DNA from: Atriophallophorus winterbourni
Lineage: Eukaryota > Platyhelminthes > Trematoda > Plagiorchiida > Microphallidae
Direction: 5' to 3'
DNA: 64,000 nt
Assembly: GCA_013407085.1 (NCBI GenBank)
Contig: JACCGJ010001478.1
Span: 62,001 to 126,000 of the forward strand
Position numbers and translations under genes: made by a program. Shown piece after piece: positions 9,395-19,186 of the stretch (its first letter is position 1; every line of letters starts with the position of its first letter). Under the pieces are notes generated by a model, which saw nothing but the letters and a program-made list of their open reading frames with translations, was not told the origin of the DNA and did not search any database.

Positions 9395-10450
9395 CTAGGT
9401 TTCACTGCCGTATAGTAAAGCATTCAGTACGCACGCGCTGTATACCATCATCTTTGTTTTTACAGTCAGCTTGCGGTTACCCCAAACATGAGAGTTCAAT
9501 CGGGAAAAAATGTCAGCTGCTCTGCCAATCCGCTTATCAATCTCCTGTGTCAAGCGAGAAATTATCCGCAATGGTTGAATTAGAATATGGTAAATAATGT
9601 AATGGTTCAAGCTGACAGTTTCCAACAGTGATGATAAGTGGCGATACAGTCTCTTGACCAAGGACTTTGGACTTGCTCGTACTGATTGTTAGACCAAAGG
9701 CTTTGCATGCTGACGAAGAACAGTACATTAGCGATGGTAGTTTCTCTTGGGAGTGAGCAATAATGGCTGCATCGTCGGCAAACAACAGGTCACGGATGAT
9801 CACATCCCGTACTTTAGTTTGTGCTCTCAACCGGTTCAGGTTGAAAAGCTCACCATCACTTTGCGTGCTTATGTAAATGGTTCTGTTCTCGTTCTCGAAG
9901 CGTGCTCCAGAAGCAGAGCAAAAATAATGCCGAACAGCGTGGGAGCAAGAACACACTCTTGTTTGACGCCTCTGCGAATTTTAGATGCTACTGAGCTGCA
10001 ACCATTAAAATGGACTGAGCCTCTCACGCCTGAGTGGAACCAAATAACGAGTCTAAGCAGCCTTGGGGGACAGCCTATCACATCAAGCGTTTTGAGAAGA
10101 CCCTCCCTGCTGACGTAGTCGAATACCATAGTTAAATCAATGAAAACAGCGTATAATAGCATACGCTGTTCCCGACACTTTTCTTGAAGTTATATCAGGG
10201 AGAAGATCATGTCAACGGTTGATCTTTCCTTGCGAAAGCCACATTGAGATTCAGAGTAAATTCAATCCGCTAAAACTTGCAGCCGGTTGTGTAAGACTTT
10301 AGCAAACAATTTGCCTACAACATTCAGAAGGGAGATTCCTTTGTAATCTTTACAGTAGCCTCTGTTGCCCTTATTCTTAAATAGCGTGATGAACTTTGTT
10401 TCTCGCATCTCTTGTGGGACACCACCCTCCTGCCAGCACTGAAGAAGCAA
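9395..10450 (-). pseudogene. RTE-like reverse transcriptase core, frameshifted
   Basis: 10,450-10,262 encodes CWQEGGVPQEMRETKFITLF and KDYKGISLLNVVGKLFAKVL (fingers). 10,162-9,869 encodes AVFIDLTMVFDYVSREGLLK and GVKQECVLAPTLFGIIFALL, where the family norm GVKQG is changed to GVKQE. 9,956-9,537 carries DLLFADDAAIIAHSQEKL, so the FADD catalytic pair is present. 9,661-9,395 encodes the thumb-like part KRIGRAADIFSRLNSHVWGN and TKMMVYSACVLNALLYGSET. At least three frame changes; inactive. Confidence 0.85.
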
Positions 10451-10906
10451 ATGGTAAAGAGGCTGTAATAATGCTTCTCTACCGCGTTTGATGAGCTCAG
10501 ATGGAATTCTGTCGTCACCAGGGGCTTTCCCATTCGCTAAGCGGTCGATTGCCTTTTGAGCTCATCAAGAGTAGTGCATGCGGCAGAACCGTACTGTCCC
10601 TAGAGTAAAGAGAGGAGAAGTGCTCTTTCCATCTGTTGAGTTTTATCGACAATCGGCTTACCAGATAAAGACTTAATGGAAGCCGTTTCAAGTTTGTTTG
10701 AGCCAATGGCTCTCTAGATCCCATCATACATAACGTGAAAATTTCCGGTATCCGCAGCTTTTTTTGATATTGAGGCTAACTTCAGTCCAATAGTCGTTTG
10801 CACATCGTCTTGCAGTCTGTTGGACGTTTTTTATAGCTGCTCTTAGAAGACGTAAGTTTTCATCTGTTAGCATACCTTTAAACCTCAAGAATGCTGAGCG
10901 TTTCTG

Positions 10907-11963
10907 TTATAACTCTAGTGTATTGCACTGGCCCAGCCGTGGGTTCGAGAAAACACAACCGAACTCATCTAGCACAGCAGTCATCTCAGAAGCGTTTGCT
11001 TCGAACCAGTCGCTCGTTCGAGCTTTCTTCGGACCAAACGTGGAAAGTGCGACTCGGCATATGCAGCTTTTTATCATTTCCCAGTTTTCTGAAGCAGATT
11101 CAAGTGGGTTTGTCTTGTTGAACTCGTCTGTGAAGGCTTTCGCGAATCTCACAGTTAGATTGGTTTTGCACATGCGAGTGACGTCTATCCTAGGTTTAGC
11201 AGACAATTTGTTGCGGTTAAATCTCGTGTGGGGAAGCTTCAGTTTTGCACATACCAGTAAATGATCAGTGTCGCAGTCTGCGCTTTGATATGATCTGATG
11301 AGGAGCACGCTTACTATATTAGTTCGCTTAACAAGAATAAGATCAAGCTGATGCCAATGCTTAGAGCGAGAATGTTTCCAAGAGACTTTATGCTGTGGTT
11401 TTGTTTGAAAGAAAGTGTTACTAACACAAAGATTGAAATGTGTGCACCATTCTAAAAGACGTTGCCCATTTTCATTGGTTTTCCCTACACCGAAACTTCC
11501 GAAACTGTTTTGCCAAGACTCGTAATCTGCACCAACTCTGACATTGAAATCACCCAATACCACTACACAGTTTTTCTGTGGCATGTTTTTCAGGACGGCT
11601 GTCAGGTTATGATAAAGAGCGTCTTTTTCATCAGGTGTCGCAGAGAGCGTCGGTGCATAAACGTTGACCAACGTAATGGTACCAGTAATGCACCTCAGTC
11701 CAAATCCGTTCGCTGCTCGGTTCTGTTGCTTTTGATATGTCGTTTCGCACGGCAAACACAACTCCATGCAGTAAAGGCTCATCGGAACCTCTTCCTTTCC
11801 AAAAGAATGTGTAATCTCTTTCTGTTAGCTTACCAGTGTCTGGTAATCGCGTCTCTTGTAGGGCATCCACGTTGACATTCTGCCTCTTCAGCTCATTGTT
11901 AATCACGGCGGACTTTCCAACGCCTCTGATATTCGAGACGTCGTCATGAAATCCTGGAAGCAT
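10907..11963 (-). pseudogene. RTE-like apurinic endonuclease domain
   Basis: 11,963-11,631 begins with DVSNIRGVGKSAVINNELKR and NVDALQETRLPDTGKLTERD, the N-terminal endonuclease motif with the catalytic Glu (QE). After a frameshift, 11,782-10,907 continues with TLVNVYAPTLSATPDEKDAL, VVLGDFNVRVGADYESW (metal-binding GDFN) and SADCDTDHLLVCAKLKL (catalytic DTDH). Apart from the shift, all three catalytic blocks are preserved. Confidence 0.85.
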
Positions 11964-11969
11964 GGACCA

Positions 11970-12830
11970 GACGTTTCAGGTTCCAAGTTACAGAACTGAC
12001 ATCTGTTGTTTGGTATTTCGATCCGCTGGTGCGGAAAAATACAGTCTGCTTGTCGGTTGATTCCTAATCCCCATGCACCCAATGAGGATAGCAGACCGTG
12101 GCGAGACGACACCTTATTGACTGGGGGCTGCCCAGCTTGAGGCGGGCGGTACCCGTCCAATGAGAGCTTGGAGTCTCTCCCACCGTCGAAAGCAGCCCCA
12201 GGCGCTCAGCCCTACGCAAGTCGAGCCATAGCCTTTAACCCGTATCTGCTGCTCCCGGTGTTATTTTCCGTAGAAGCGGAACTGAGTGTGCTCTCCATGA
12301 TGTACGCAAGGGCGGTTTAATATGGAGAACTAGCTGTTACCCATGCAGCAAGTGCTCCCTCTCCACGGCACCACTGGAACCAAAGGAACAGCTAGGCTGA
12401 TACGTTTGGACAACGATGCCATCGCAGGAGCTGGCAGGACGAAGTTGAATTATCTTTGGACTGCCTAACGGTACTCCGGCTTCGGATTTTTCCTCGAGGT
12501 TGACTCCTGAAGCCTTCCCCATGAATGGATGTAGCCACAAGGCAGTGGAGGTTTGAGATAAGGGTTTTCCTTCCTCAAGGTGGGCCGCTTTCATGGACTA
12601 ACGAGCTCCACCTGCCCGAAGCATGGTGGTTTTGAGGCGCCAGTCAGCCACCTTTGCCTTTTCTCCTGTCAGTAGAAGCAGTTCCGCCGGGTCACACAGG
12701 ACCACGCGTGCAGGCCAGGAGCTGGACTTGGTTGTCAGAGGCTATATGAGACGCGGGCCATTGGAGCATTTTGGAATTGGGAGCTTATCCCCAAAACCGC
12801 CCCGGCCGTGAAAACCTAGTAATATAATTC
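11970..12830 (-). other. 5' leader of the RTE-like element
   Basis: GC-rich stretch with no long conserved frame. It includes a 5' end near 12,830 (reads GGTTTTCACGGCCGGGGCGG on the minus strand) and polypeptide-like frames that I cannot assign. Treated as untranslated leader. Confidence 0.5.
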
Positions 12831-12837
12831 ATATAAA

Positions 12838-13490
12838 CGCCCGTACTTGATGATTGCAAACAGCACGAAACCGGTCGTGGGGTGTGTGTGACGGAAAAGC
12901 ATGCCAATGAATATTTTGTTTCAAGGTTATTGGTTTAACCCCATCAAATTTGTGTTTGGACACGTAATTGAACAGGTTGGTCTTACTAGCCTTATCCAAC
13001 AGTGGCATACAAGCGCTCCTTGTTTACCAATCTTCCACTGTTTCAAGCGCATGCGGATCCTGAACTTACTGTCACTACCTAATGAGTGCAAACAGCCCCA
13101 AATCGGTCGTGGGGTGTGTGTGATGGAAAAACATGCTAATTAATATTTTGTTTCACGGCTATGTGTTTAACCTCATTAATCATGTGCTTGGACACATGTG
13201 ATCAAACAGGTTGGTCGTACTAGCCTTATCCAACAGTGGCATACAAGCGCTCCTTGTTTACCATTCCTCCACTGTTTCAAGCGAATGCGGATCCTGAACT
13301 TACTGTCCCTACCTAATGAGTGCAAGCAGCACCAAACCAGTCGTGGGCTGTGTGATGGAAAAGCATGCAAATGAATATTTTGTTTCACGGCTATGAGTGC
13401 AACCACATTGAACATGTGCTTGGACACGTGATTGAACAGGTTGGTCGTACTAGCCTTATCCAACAGTGGCATACAAGCGCTCTTTGTCTA
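12838..13490 (-). repeat. Three tandem copies of a ~240-bp repeat with tRNA-promoter-like boxes
   Basis: Three copies start near 12,850, 13,088 and 13,325, each containing an 'accggtcgtgg'-like stretch, then 'aacaggttggtcgtactagccttatccaacagtggcatacaagcgc' landmarks. On the minus strand a stretch like TGGAGGAATGGTA (A-box-like) is followed ~90 bp later by a GGGGTTAAACC-type stretch (B-box-like). Single copies lie elsewhere in the window. This is compatible with a tRNA-derived SINE family, but the boxes are degenerate. Confidence 0.6.
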
Positions 13491-13827
13491 CTCATTTTAA
13501 TTTTTAATCTGTGATTCCGGTCATTCGACTTGGTTCACGCCACAAAGAGATACATCGGTTCAATTTGACGGAAATAACAGAAACCGGATTGAGCTACCCT
13601 TAGTATCCTCACTATTAACCAACTTAAAATGTTTGATCGAACAAGAACACACGATAACTTCAAATGAACGCCTCGTCCTCAAGAGTATTGGCCATAAATT
13701 TCCATCTGTAGCGTCTCGCCAACTCGCACGGTAACGGGTGTAATGCACAGTACACACTATTTACCCTTCAATTAGTATAACGTGATTGCTCAAAGACCCT
13801 TTTGATCATTTTATAAATACAACTCGT

Positions 13828-13994
13828 TCACACAACTAATACACTTCGCTCAGATGTCCATCTCACACGTTCCCTCTGGCTTTGTTCTGTGTTTCTCACG
13901 GTTCGATTAAGAACAACGCAACGATATATAGCAGAACGATCAACTTTCTCTTCCTCATCATCCACTGACAGCATCAACATCACTTTACGAACAC
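13828..13994 (-). CDS. Micro-exon gene copy 1: terminal exon
   Basis: A strong acceptor (pyrimidine-rich CACTTTTCTCTGTAG) precedes an exon that is open for 55 codons in one frame. That frame includes MLMLSVDDEEEKVDRSAIYR and ends VLVV-stop at 13,828-13,830. The ~160 bp from just after the acceptor to the stop are identical in copy 2, whereas both the intron side and the bases right after the stop differ. This points to coding selection on this frame. It needs the preceding exon to leave one base (phase 1). Read in phase 0 it would give only VFVK-stop. Confidence 0.6.
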
Positions 13995-14268
13995 CTACAG
14001 AGAAAAGTGCTCAGGTGTTCTCATCAACAAATCTAGCCCGTCAGCCCTTGTAAACACGGAAAGAACAAATCGTGAATGTCGAAAATATATTACAAAATCT
14101 GATTACATTGAAACGCAATACATATCTTTATGGAAATATGGCGCACATTGACATAGACATTGCCTTGAGTAAAGGTCCAGGTAATCACTGGAAAGATGAA
14201 AAGAATTGTGTTAAGGTGTTCAAGGAAAGCCAAGTAAACGTTGGCGCATAAATTGCAAAGATACTCAC

Positions 14269-14343
14269 CTCTTCTTCTGATTCCTGGATCGCTCCCAAGT
14301 TTAATCGGCTTCGCCAAAATCGGCTCGGACTCCGAGGAATCAT
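14269..14343 (-). CDS. Micro-exon gene copy 1: 75-bp exon, open in two frames
   Basis: Acceptor TTTTGAAAG, donor GTGAGT. Phase 0 reads MIPRSPSRFWRSRLNLGAIQ then ESEEE. The alternative frame reads DSSESEPILAKPIKLGSDPG then IRRR and leaves one base, exactly the phase required by the long frame of the terminal exon. Between copies, two of three substitutions are silent in the second frame but only one in the first. This favours the second frame weakly. Confidence 0.65.
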
Positions 14344-14644
14344 CTTTCAAAATAACGTAAAAAGTAGATGCTAAGTGAGATGTGAGGAGCAATCATAGCA
14401 TTCTCTAATATGAAGTCCTTTGATATTGTTGTAAGTATAGGTTAGCTTAGCTGGATGAGTTCTCTAATTGCGAATGTTGATGAATCCAATGTTATATAAA
14501 ATATTTTCTTTTGAAAACAATTGGCCTGTCCTAGTAATCAAAGTTTTCGGGTATATTTCTTTTACAATTACATCAAATTAAAACTTATGCTTGATTCGTA
14601 CTTGACTTAAATCCTTATTCTTTAAACTATTGACATTAACTCAC

Positions 14645-14692
14645 TTTACGCGGAGAGCGAACCTGATTGACTCGGCATACGCGGAATCGGTT
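14645..14692 (-). CDS. Micro-exon gene copy 1: 48-bp exon NRFRVCRVNQVRSPRK
   Basis: Acceptor CATCAAAACAG, donor GTGAGT. Phase 0 is the frame kept: both differences from copy 2 (CGA to CGG, CAG to CAA) are silent. An in-exon donor five bases earlier (CGC followed by GTAAAG) would end the exon after 43 bp. That would switch downstream exons to the frame with the long terminal reading frame. Confidence 0.7.
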
Positions 14693-15257
14693 CTGTTTTG
14701 ATGAGATCTACAAGTAGTTTGAAAATAATATTTTTTGAAGCAATGTACGTCAATGTGCTCGTTAATTAATCACAAAAGTAAAAATGTGTGTATCAGGCTG
14801 GGCGATCGTTCAGGATTGCTTTAATGCCATTAGTAGGCCTAGCTACTTAATTCTTCTTAGTAGCATAAAATTATACAATTGTAGTCCTTGGAAATACAGT
14901 CGAATATCAAGGAAATATGAAAATGGATATTGCTGAAAACATTGTAATAATTTCCAACATATTATTGGCGCATCTGAAAGTAGCAATGTGAGTAGAAATT
15001 AGTGAAAAGTTTCTCGCTCGCGTTGGCAGTACATATCAGTGAATATTCCGTAAAAATTCAAATATTCGTGTTGATTTCATACTCAGTGTCCGGAATCTCA
15101 TGCATGCAAAGAGAGTGGTGAGTTAATATCATACTAACCCAGATCATTTAGATGCGTTTCGTGATTAGCAATGAGCGAATATATGTTGCTTCAATTCGTG
15201 GATATCTCCAAAAATGTTCGGATCAATAAATCATGCTGTTCACGAAAAGTGACTCAC

Positions 15258-15305
15258 CAAATGTTCATTCACCGAATCCTGAGGTATCGTGCTAACGTCA
15301 TTATT
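15258..15305 (-). CDS. Micro-exon gene copy 1: 48-bp exon NNDVSTIPQDSVNEHL
   Basis: Acceptor TGTGATTTTTAG, donor GTGAGTCAC. Only phase 0 is open; the other two phases hit stops. Identical in copy 2 (27,867-27,914). Rich in Asn, Asp and Ser, with no hydrophobic stretch. Confidence 0.7.
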
Positions 15306-15544
15306 CTAAAAATCACAGTAAAGGTGTAAATTATTGCCATAGGTTGATTAAATATCAATATTTTACAATATTTGTACTTCAAATTAAAAGAACTTAAAAC
15401 GATCTAACTATAATCTCGTGATGAATACACATTTTATGTAATTGAAAATAAAGTGTCTCGTTTGCATTAAAACAGGATTTCGCATAAAAACATTAGGAGC
15501 CAGAAAATTAACAATCACAGCAAACGAAACATTTTCACACTTAC

Positions 15545-15580
15545 GGATGGACTGAGATTGGTCGCGATTGGGTTCTCAAC
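15545..15580 (-). CDS. Micro-exon gene copy 1: 36-bp exon VENPIATNLSPS
   Basis: Acceptor TTCGTTCCAG, donor GTAAGTGTG, 12 codons in phase 0. Identical in copy 2, but so are the introns around it, so conservation is uninformative here. The splice signals are near consensus on both sides. Confidence 0.7.
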
Positions 15581-16258
15581 CTGGAACGAATAAATGCGAT
15601 TAGATATAAATAAGTAGCATGGTTATACGACATTGAGCTAGAAAGAGATGTAAATCTCCCGTTATTATAATAATATTAGTAATAGTAATGAAATATTCGT
15701 GTGCAACTCCACACCTCACATGTTTAGGAAATAAGTTGTAAAGAATTCACACATCTATGTAAAATGTGTTTTCAAGTGACCCGCTACTTGTATCACGTTA
15801 ATGCTTTCACAGTAATATCTCAAGGGTTATAACCTCCGTTTTGTACGAACAATAAGAAACAGTATGAGGCTAATTGATCACAATCGGTTGCATGGTAAAA
15901 TACTAGCTGTGCCCAGGGATGGAATCTTCGGCGATATGTTAGTTTCAGCGAGTGCCACGAAATGAAGCGTTATATCAACGGCAATCTACGCAATCCATTG
16001 GCATTAACACTACATTTAAAATCCCAAATTACAGTACATGTGTTTCTCTTGTCTGTTTTATCGTAAAAAAGCATATTAGTACATCACTACCCAGCCAATA
16101 GAAATATTACTATGTTGATGTTGCGATAAAACAAAAAAACTTACATTGATGTATTTTGAATGAACATAATTCTCAAAGATTTCTACACGTGTTTCGATTA
16201 AATTTGGTAAGTAAAATAAAATTATTAAAATACAAAATTAATAACCATTTTTACGCAC

Positions 16259-16318
16259 CATTGTTTGCACATCGCCAACCTGGTTGAATTGGCCCAATTG
16301 TTTCTCGGATTGTGTGAA
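16259..16318 (-). CDS. Micro-exon gene copy 1: 60-bp exon FTQSEKQLGQFNQVGDVQTM
   Basis: Strong acceptor (CCTGATTTTACAG) and a less usual donor GTGCGT. Open in phase 0 for 20 codons. Copy 2 differs by one base, changing Val to Gly. Confidence 0.65.
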
Positions 16319-16423
16319 CTGTAAAATCAGGAACAATTATTATAAAGCGAACCGAAAAACAGTTAGAGAGCAACATATAGCCGAATATAAACTTGCATTA
16401 AGTGATCCGAGAACCGCGCGTAC

Positions 16424-16465
16424 TATCAGCCGCAATCCCTCCTCATTCGAATGAGTTGATGGGAA
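16424..16465 (-). CDS. Micro-exon gene copy 1: probable 42-bp exon FPSTHSNEEGLRLI
   Basis: Acceptor CTGTTTACAAG is clear. The donor is the weakest of the set (GTACGC), chosen because it gives a phase-0 multiple of three. A longer frame continues past it. Copy 2 changes one residue (Asn to Lys) and has one silent change (CTG to CTA). Confidence 0.5.
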
Positions 16466-17766
16466 CTTGTAAACAGAAAAACAGTTAATATTGAGAGTAT
16501 CGCGAAATTGAATATGAAACAATACAAATGAAAAACACTTAGTTAATATTATAGTGATAATCCTATTATTAATATCAGTCATAGAGTTTAAATTTGAATT
16601 AAATACGTGTTGTCAAAATTTGCCAAAAACGAGCGATTTTAGAAAAGACTGATTCTTCAACTGACCAATGTATGTTTAATACGGCGAGGTAGAGGAACAC
16701 AAGTGAAAATTGAATGAATTTCAGTTTCGTAAAATCAATGCAGTTTAGTAAACGTTCATTGATACTAAATTTTGTACATTAATCTTAGCTTTGTTTATCA
16801 TGTACATATTGTAGCCAAAAGATCTAGAAACGTTTCACGGATAACCTTGACCTAATCGAAGCAATCAAGCGCCGACTTGAAGCAACATGCCCTAAATTGA
16901 AACGGGCATTTCCCAGAACAAATTTTCGTAAGGTTAGGAACGTGGATCATTGCACTCAGCATGATCATGCATAGGATACAACCTGATTGTTGAATACTGT
17001 TAACAAATTTCAATGTATTAGATATATGAGTTTGTCAAATTTTCACAAAATCATTTGCATTCAAATTGCCTTTCGACTATCAAAGAGCAAATAATTCTCT
17101 AGAGGATTAATTCATTTTCGACAGGATTCTAAAAAAGTTATATTATTCATCGACAAAGATGAGTCATCCATAGGCACATAGCATTACTAAGTTTCTCATA
17201 GTTTTTATATTGTTTGCGGTGTATTCAAAATTACAAAAACAGTCCCGTCGTTTTTATACAATTAATACTTGAAAGTTGCTAAATGCCATATACTGAATAA
17301 TCAATTCAAACAATGATGCATCAATCAAAGAAAATAGTTTTACTGGCCACGTTCAATTTACTTTTTGTAGCATCGTAATCTTGCGGTGAACATCCTCGTT
17401 TAACATCAACCGAAGGTGGCAAACAGCGAAAGCAGATTGTTCTGCTAGTCGTACATTGATCACAATGCCTATAGATGGCATTTTAAAGCGTATAAAAACG
17501 CGTGTTCTACGCTAGAAGCCTAAATAATCGAGTTGGATGACGAGTGTTCACGGAGTGGTCTTCACCAAGATTTGTCGCGTATTCCTAAATGATCTAATGC
17601 TGTAGCTACATTCGAAGGTACTGAATAGTGCAGGACAAACAAGTATTCCCATGACCGTACATGATTACGAATAATATGATTATTCGCATTATGTGGATTT
17701 GTAATCAAGTACAAGATGGACAGCACAAACGCGGATATTTTGAGCGTTTTTCAAAATTTGACTCAC
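16466..17766 (-). other. Long intron of the micro-exon gene, copy 1
   Basis: No further exon with conserved minus-strand splice sites was found in these 1.3 kb. On the plus strand a TATA-like GTATAAAAACGCG lies at 17,498-17,510. A short open stretch containing DNLDLIEAIKRRLEATCPKL lies at 16,845-16,975, possibly a transposon scrap. Confidence 0.5.
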
Positions 17767-17829
17767 CGATACAGAATCACGTCCACCAAAATGGTTTTCA
17801 TTTGATTCAGTAGTATTCGTTTGAAATCC
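17767..17829 (-). CDS. Micro-exon gene copy 1: 63-bp exon GFQTNTTESNENHFGGRDSV
   Basis: Acceptor TCTATACCAG, donor GTGAGT, 21 codons in phase 0, the last one Ser. Four copies of this exon exist in the window (also 7,715-7,777, 7,955-8,017 and 30,404-30,466). All are 63 bp and open, yet differ at several residues. Asn/Ser/Thr-rich, with NTT and similar N-glycosylation sequons. Confidence 0.75.
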
Positions 17830-17950
17830 CTGGTATAGAACAACATAGGATCGCTATTCAAACAATGCTTTTTAACAATAGGTTACACAAAATTAGGAAG
17901 ATTAGAAAATGAAGCTTTTAGTTTAAAGCGGCACATGTGTTGTAACTCAC

Positions 17951-18022
17951 AATTTTTTCATGAACATGTATCTGTTCGATGTTGAATCGGTTTTCAATCC
18001 GCTGATTATAATGGATTGTGGA
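17951..18022 (-). CDS. Micro-exon gene copy 1: 72-bp exon STIHYNQRIENRFNIEQIHV
   Basis: Acceptor CTTTTCCAATTCGCAG, donor GTGAGT, 24 codons in phase 0 (ends HEKI). A second AG 21 bp inside (TTATAATCAG) would give a 51-bp exon also in phase 0. Both choices keep the frame, a NAGNAG-like option with a larger step. Copy 2 has about five silent and three replacement changes. Confidence 0.75.
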
Positions 18023-18111
18023 CTGCGAATTGGAAAAGCAATTTAGATGTAGAAATCAGCAAATAGGAATGATGGCAACTTTCGTATGAATGGAAGTTTG
18101 CAAAAACTTAC

Positions 18112-18174
18112 AAATGACGAATGTCCTAGGCTGAAGTCACATGCATTGATAAATGGTATAGAATTTTGTGTTCC
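18112..18174 (-). CDS. Micro-exon gene copy 1: 63-bp exon GTQNSIPFINACDFSLGHSS
   Basis: Strong acceptor (GTTTTCCTTTATAG), donor GTAAGT, 21 codons in phase 0 ending Phe. Present four times in the window. The Cys here is Ser in the other copies, and residues 4-7, 10 and 18 vary. The plus-strand frame over the same bases is a shadow. Confidence 0.75.
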
Positions 18175-18280
18175 CTATAAAGGAAAACAGTTGACGAATA
18201 TAAAATTTAGAGGAAAATATGATGGCTCGGTTACAAATGAATCGGTTAACAAACGTCGAATAATTAAATAGAGTCATTTT

Positions 18281-18642
18281 GTTTGTATGTATGTATGTCT
18301 ATATGTTTGTATGTATGTATGTATGTATGTATGTATGTATGTATGTATGCATGTATTTTTGTATGCATGAATGTCTGTATGTATGAATGTATGTATGTAT
18401 GTATGTATGTATGTATGTATGTATGTATGTATGTATGTATGTATGAATGTATGAATGTATGTATTTATGTACGAATGGATGTATCTATGTATGTATTTAT
18501 GCATGTATGTATGAATGTATGAATGAATGAATGTATGTATGTATGTATGTATGTATGTACGTATGTATGTATGTGTGTATGTATGTATGTATGTATGTAT
18601 GTATGTATGTATGTATGTATGTATGTATGTATGTATGTATGC
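18281..18642 (+). repeat. (TATG)n microsatellite in intron
   Basis: Long TATG tract with degenerate units between the 63-bp and 57-bp exons of gene copy 1. Copy 2 has a shorter tract (30,921-31,169). Confidence 0.95.
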
Positions 18643-18869
18643 ATATACGAAAGTATTTATGTAGGTTTGTATGTGTTAACATGTATAAATATGCTTAGTG
18701 GAAGTATATGTATATGTATGCATATCGATGTGTATTTACAAATGTACATTTGTGTATGCCATTATATGTATGTTTGGATGTATGTATGAATGCAATCTGT
18801 TTTACTGTAGTTTTCTTGTGGATTTCTTTTTGTAAGAACGTCAGATGTCGTCGAGAAAGTGGGACTTAC

Positions 18870-18926
18870 TTGTGTTTGGTGGATATGAAGACGGTCTATG
18901 TTAAAGCGGACGACAATCGGACTAGT
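18870..18926 (-). CDS. Micro-exon gene copy 1: 57-bp exon TSPIVVRFNIDRLHIHQTQ
   Basis: Strong acceptor (GATTCTATTTTCAG), donor GTAAGTCCC, 19 codons in phase 0. Copy 2 changes one Val to Ile. The inverted copy at 6,912 has an extra base. Confidence 0.75.
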
Positions 18927-19186
18927 CTGAAAATAGAATCAAAATGGTCGGAATGACTCCAGGTAAAATAATCTGTTTCTTATATGATCTACATATACGT
19001 AGCTGGTTGTAAAAGCAATAAAATCACTTAAAATTTATTAACACAACTATGCAACCATGTGGTGCTCAATCACAGAATGACAAATCTTGTATGTTGAGAG
19101 TAAAAAATACCCTTTTGATTTATTACAATTCAACAAGAACTAAAGTGATTTTGTTATGGATGGAATTAGTAAATTGTTTAAAATCT

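Larger units (their letters stand above)
8795..12830 (-). mobile_element. RTE-like non-LTR retrotransposon, full span but decayed
   Basis: Read on the minus strand, the element shows in order a leader (12,830 to ~12,000), an apurinic-type endonuclease (about 11,963-11,000), a reverse transcriptase (about 10,727-9,395), and a C-terminal region with a CCHH zinc finger (9,331-8,865). The protein blocks resemble the RTE/BovB-type ORF often misannotated as craniofacial development protein 2. Several frameshifts and stops interrupt it. It inserted into array sequence: left flank 8,753-8,794 matches about 18,640-18,680. The right flank resumes in the 240-bp repeat. GC content is higher than its surroundings. 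Confidence 0.85.

Noticed and set aside
15075..15120. Plus-strand 31-bp exon between TTTCATACTCAG and GTGAGTTAAT
   Set aside because: Good signals, but length is not a multiple of three, and the region is identical in both units so conservation is uninformative.
16150..16190. Minus-strand exon ending at GTAAGT near 16,147
   Set aside because: 38 bp and the donor region is altered in copy 2.
18086..18271. Plus-strand frame MNGSLQKLTNDECPRLKSHA and its copies as a protein
   Set aside because: It is the antisense of the GTQ micro-exon. The minus strand has strong splice signals and a phase-0 frame in all four copies.
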